DNA of 8,218 nt from the NCBI GenBank assembly GCA_013811765.1, contig JACCUO010000140.1, positions 1 to 8,218 of the forward strand. Reading direction: 5' to 3'. Below are positions 5,790-8,218 of this stretch, piece after piece. The position numbers were made by a program, and so were the translations under genes. The notes beneath the pieces were generated by a model. That model was not told where the DNA came from and made no database searches. It saw nothing but the letters and a program-made list of their open reading frames with translations. The stretch comes from Thermoleophilaceae bacterium. GTDB taxonomy: Bacteria; Actinomycetota; Thermoleophilia; Solirubrobacterales; Thermoleophilaceae. Every line of letters begins with the position of its first letter. The first letter of the stretch is position 1.

Positions 5790-7141
5790 ACGGGCGCACG
5801 ACCGGTTGGGTGGCCGAGGCGGCGGCTGCGCAGCTGGTGGCCGGCGAGCCCGGGCGCCCCGGGCCTCGGCGCGCGGTGATCGATACGCGCGAGGCCAGGG
5901 AGGGAGACCTGTTCGTGGGCCTCCGCGGCGAGCATGCCGACGGCGGGAGCTTTGCGGGCGATGCCCTGAACGCCGGCGCCTGGGGAGTGCTCGTTTCGCC
6001 GGAGCACGGGGAACGCGCCGCTGCGGCCGCCGGGGACCCCACGACCGCGGCCGCCCCGGGAGAACCCGTCGTGCTCACCGCCGCGGATCCACTGACTGCC
6101 CTCCAAGGTCTCGCCCGCGCATGGCGGCGCGAGCTGGCCTGCCCGGTCATCGGGGTCACGGGCTCAACCGGAAAGACCTCAACCAAGGACATTCTCGCGG
6201 CGCTGCTCTCGCCGCGACTTCGCACGCACTGCAACCGCGAAAACCTGAACACCGAGATCGGCCTGCCGCTCACCATCCTCGAGGCCGGCGCAGGGACCGA
6301 GGCCATGGTGCTCGAGATGGCGATGCGCGGGGAGGGTCAGATCGCCGAACTGGTCAGCGTCGCGGAGCCCGACGTGGGGGTGATCGTGAACGTGGGGCCG
6401 GTGCACCTCGAGCTGCTGGGCACCGTCGAGCGGGTGGCTGCCGCCAAGGCCGAGCTGATCCGCGACCTGCGCCCCGAAGCCGCCTGTGTCGTGCCCGCGA
6501 GCGAGCCACTCCTGCAGGCACACCTTCGCGAAGACCTCGACACGATCACCTTCGGACCCGGCGGACAGGTGATGCTGCTGAGCTTTGACCGCGGGAGGGC
6601 AGAGATCGAGGCACGGGGAGAGCTGATCAACCTCGAGCTTCCCTACTCCGAGCCCTACAACCTGCTCAACACCCTGGCCGCGGTCGGTGCCGTCAAGGCG
6701 CTCGGCGTCAAGCCCACCGGCAGGGTCGACGTTCGGTTTTCCTCGCTGCGCGGAGAGGTAGTGGAGCTGCCCGGCGGCGTGACGGTCGTGAACGACTGCT
6801 ACAACGCCAATCCGATGTCGATGCGGGCCGCCCTCCAGCACCTGGCCGAGACGCCCGCCCAGCGGCGCGTGGCGGTGCTCGGCACGATGGCCGAGCTCGG
6901 GCCCGGCTCTGAGGACTTTCACCGGGAGATCGGTAAGGAGGCCGCGGCGCTGGGGATCGACGTGCTCGTGACGGTGGGCGACGAGGCCTCGGCGGGCTAC
7001 TCGCGCGGGTTCGACGGTGAGAGCTACGCCGCCGCCACGCCGGAGGAGGCGGGCGCACTGCTCGAGGAGCTCGGGATGCCTGGCGATCGCGTCCTTATCA
7101 AGGGCTCGCGCTCCGCGGGGCTGGAACGGGTCATGGCGTAG
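5786..7141 (+). CDS. murF: UDP-MurNAc-tripeptide--D-alanyl-D-alanine ligase MurF
   Basis: MurF completes the cytoplasmic UDP-MurNAc-pentapeptide by ligating D-Ala-D-Ala, using ATP. The 451-residue product has the N-terminal substrate domain (VIDTREAREGDLFVGLRG, 31-48), P-loop GVTGSTGKTSTK (123-134), ENLNTEIGLPLTIL (152-165), LEMAMRGEGQIAEL (176-189), NVGPVHLELLGT (202-213), and AAAKAEL with the probable carbamylated lysine K221. The C-terminal domain shows VNDCYNANPMSMRAAL (335-350), VAVLGTMAELGPGSEDFH (362-379) and VLIKGSRSAGLERV (436-449). Residues 73-94 form an Ala/Pro/Gly-rich stretch inside the N-terminal domain, perhaps a flexible linker. The GTG start at 5786 overlaps the murE stop by 4 nt, with GGAG at 5773-5776 9 nt upstream. 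The P-loop GSTGKTSTK and NDCYNANP set it apart from the neighbouring MurE. Confidence 0.96.
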   Translation: MNGRTTGWVAEAAAAQLVAGEPGRPGPRRAVIDTREAREGDLFVGLRGEHADGGSFAGDALNAGAWGVLVSPEHGERAAAAAGDPTTAAAPGEPVVLTAADPLTALQGLARAWRRELACPVIGVTGSTGKTSTKDILAALLSPRLRTHCNRENLNTEIGLPLTILEAGAGTEAMVLEMAMRGEGQIAELVSVAEPDVGVIVNVGPVHLELLGTVERVAAAKAELIRDLRPEAACVVPASEPLLQAHLREDLDTITFGPGGQVMLLSFDRGRAEIEARGELINLELPYSEPYNLLNTLAAVGAVKALGVKPTGRVDVRFSSLRGEVVELPGGVTVVNDCYNANPMSMRAALQHLAETPAQRRVAVLGTMAELGPGSEDFHREIGKEAAALGIDVLVTVGDEASAGYSRGFDGESYAAATPEEAGALLEELGMPGDRVLIKGSRSAGLERVMA

Positions 7142-8115
7142 TGGGTGAGATCCTGATCGGGGGGATGGCCTCCCTGCTGATCTGCATCTTCCTGGGGCCG
7201 AAGTTCATCACCTGGCTGCGCGAGCGCGAGTTCGGCCAGCACATCCGCGAGGACGGACCCGAGGGCCACCACGAGAAGGCGGGAACGCCCACGATGGGCG
7301 GGCTCGTGGTCTTCCTGGCCGTCTCGGTGCCATTCCTGATCCTGAGTGACTACCGGGCGGTCAGCCTCGCCGTCTTTGGCACCGCGATCGCAGCCGCCGC
7401 GCTCGGCTTCGCCGACGACTGGACGAAGATCTCGAAACGGCGCTCGCTCGGCGTCTCCGGACGAGCGAAGCTCGGGGTGCAGGCGGTGATAGCGGTCGCC
7501 CTCTGGCTCGCCGCCACCGAGTACGTGGGACTGAACGACACGCTTCGGCTGCGGATCATCGACGCCTCGATAGACCTCGGCTACTTCTACCCCGTCCTGA
7601 TCCTGCTGGTGCTGCTCGGTGCCACAAACGGGGTGAACCTCACCGACGGCCTCGACGGCCTCGCAGCGGGCTGCTGCGCGATCGTGCTACTGGCCTTCAC
7701 CGCGATGACGTTCATCACCACCGGGCCGGGCCAGGAGGATCTGGCACTGCTGTCCGCGTGCCTGGTGGGGGCGTGCGTCGGCTTTCTGTGGTTCAACTCC
7801 TTTCCGGCGTCCATCTTCATGGGAGATACCGGTGCGTTGGGGCTCGGGGGGGCGATTGCCGCGCTGGCGGTGATGACCAAGACAGAGGTGCTGCTGCTCA
7901 TCATCGGTGGCATCTTCGTGATCGAGGCCCTGTCCGTCCTGATCCAGGTCTTCGCCTTCCAGCGCTTCCGCCGGCGGGTGTTCCTGATGGCCCCGATCCA
8001 CCACCACTTCGAGATGCTTGCCTGGTCGGAGACGAAGATCATCCTGCGCTTCTGGATCGTCGCGGCGATCTGCTCGGCGATCGGCTTCACCCTGTATCAG
8101 CAGTCGCTCACGTAG
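7141..8115 (+). CDS. mraY: Phospho-N-acetylmuramoyl-pentapeptide transferase MraY
   Basis: MraY is the integral membrane enzyme that transfers phospho-MurNAc-pentapeptide from UDP to undecaprenyl phosphate, forming lipid I. The 324-residue protein has about ten hydrophobic segments (roughly 3-19, 52-69, 75-91, 110-127, 147-161, 173-193, 201-219, 232-246, 248-270 and 302-318), as expected. Conserved cytoplasmic motifs: GTPTMGG (48-54), FADDW (90-94, with the D92-D93 pair), NGVNLTDGLDGLAAG (163-177), FMGDTGALGLGG (226-237; D229 corresponds to the catalytic-site aspartate) and APIHHHFE (284-291). Small departures from the commonest family wording are TGALGLGG for TGSLALGG and AWSE for GWSE; neither touches a key acidic or histidine residue. 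The GTG start shares its first base with the last base of the murF TAG (TAGTG). Confidence 0.96.
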   Translation: MGEILIGGMASLLICIFLGPKFITWLREREFGQHIREDGPEGHHEKAGTPTMGGLVVFLAVSVPFLILSDYRAVSLAVFGTAIAAAALGFADDWTKISKRRSLGVSGRAKLGVQAVIAVALWLAATEYVGLNDTLRLRIIDASIDLGYFYPVLILLVLLGATNGVNLTDGLDGLAAGCCAIVLLAFTAMTFITTGPGQEDLALLSACLVGACVGFLWFNSFPASIFMGDTGALGLGGAIAALAVMTKTEVLLLIIGGIFVIEALSVLIQVFAFQRFRRRVFLMAPIHHHFEMLAWSETKIILRFWIVAAICSAIGFTLYQQSLT

Positions 8116-8125
8116 GTTGCAGCGT

Positions 8126-8218
8126 GTGCACGCACGCCCCGGGCTCCCTCGCGGCCCCTACCTGGTGGTGGGCCTGGCTCGCTCCGGCGCGGCGATCGCC
8201 CGCACGCTCACCGCTCAC
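8126..8218 (+). CDS. murD: UDP-MurNAc-L-alanine--D-glutamate ligase MurD, 5' end only
   Basis: The frame stays open to the window edge, giving 31 codons from GTG 8126. The visible peptide contains PYLVVGLARSGAAIARTLTA, matching the N-terminal nucleotide-binding-like fold of MurD (consensus close to VvGlGrSG.a.ar.L). MurD adds D-glutamate to UDP-MurNAc-L-Ala, and murD follows mraY in the canonical dcw order. The start is uncertain. GTG 8126 has AGG (8114-8116) 9 nt upstream. TTG 8117 is in frame, 1 nt after the mraY stop, and would add three residues. Both leave an N-terminal lead of about 10 residues before the beta strand. The identity rests on a short sequence plus synteny. Confidence 0.85.
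   Translation, partial: MHARPGLPRGPYLVVGLARSGAAIARTLTAH

Overview
The window is ordinary bacterial chromosome with very high GC. It carries the 5' half of a division and cell wall (dcw) cluster on the plus strand. Gene order is mraZ, rsmH, an ftsL-like gene, ftsI, murE, murF, mraY and the first codons of murD, with an unrelated ankyrin-repeat gene ending upstream. The high GC, GTG and TTG starts, a TAnnnT-type -10 box, an Ala/Pro-rich N-terminal tail on the FtsL-like protein and a DNPR motif in MurE (meso-diaminopimelate type wall) suggest an actinobacterium. A deep lineage such as Thermoleophilia/Solirubrobacterales is a guess from general resemblance, not a demonstrated placement.

Layout: 1-483 is the 3' part of an ankyrin-repeat protein. 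484-811 is the only long non-coding stretch. Its first half holds small inverted and direct repeats built on TGCAA. Its second half holds the probable start of the dcw operon: a 10-bp-phased series of TGGGN-type boxes matching the known MraZ operator pattern, a -35/-10 pair lying inside those boxes, and then a strong 15-bp hairpin in the predicted leader. From 812 to the end the genes are packed almost without gaps. Junctions are 1 nt apart (mraZ/rsmH), TGATG (rsmH/ftsL), 3 nt apart (ftsL/ftsI), GTGA (murE/murF), TAGTG (murF/mraY) and about 10 nt apart (mraY/murD). The 40-nt gap between ftsI and murE is the one clear break.

How the genes work together: MraZ likely represses its own operon through the boxes at 663-712. 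RsmH methylates 16S rRNA. The FtsL-like protein and the transpeptidase FtsI act in the divisome at the septum. MurE and MurF add the third amino acid and D-Ala-D-Ala to the UDP-MurNAc peptide, and MurD would act just before MurE. MraY moves the finished phospho-MurNAc-pentapeptide onto undecaprenyl phosphate to make lipid I. All the enzymes keep the motifs expected of active proteins. I see no mobile element, CRISPR array, tRNA or rRNA, and no evidence for a previously undescribed system. The parts most worth a second look are regulatory: the mraZ promoter/operator, its leader hairpin and the ftsI-murE junction.
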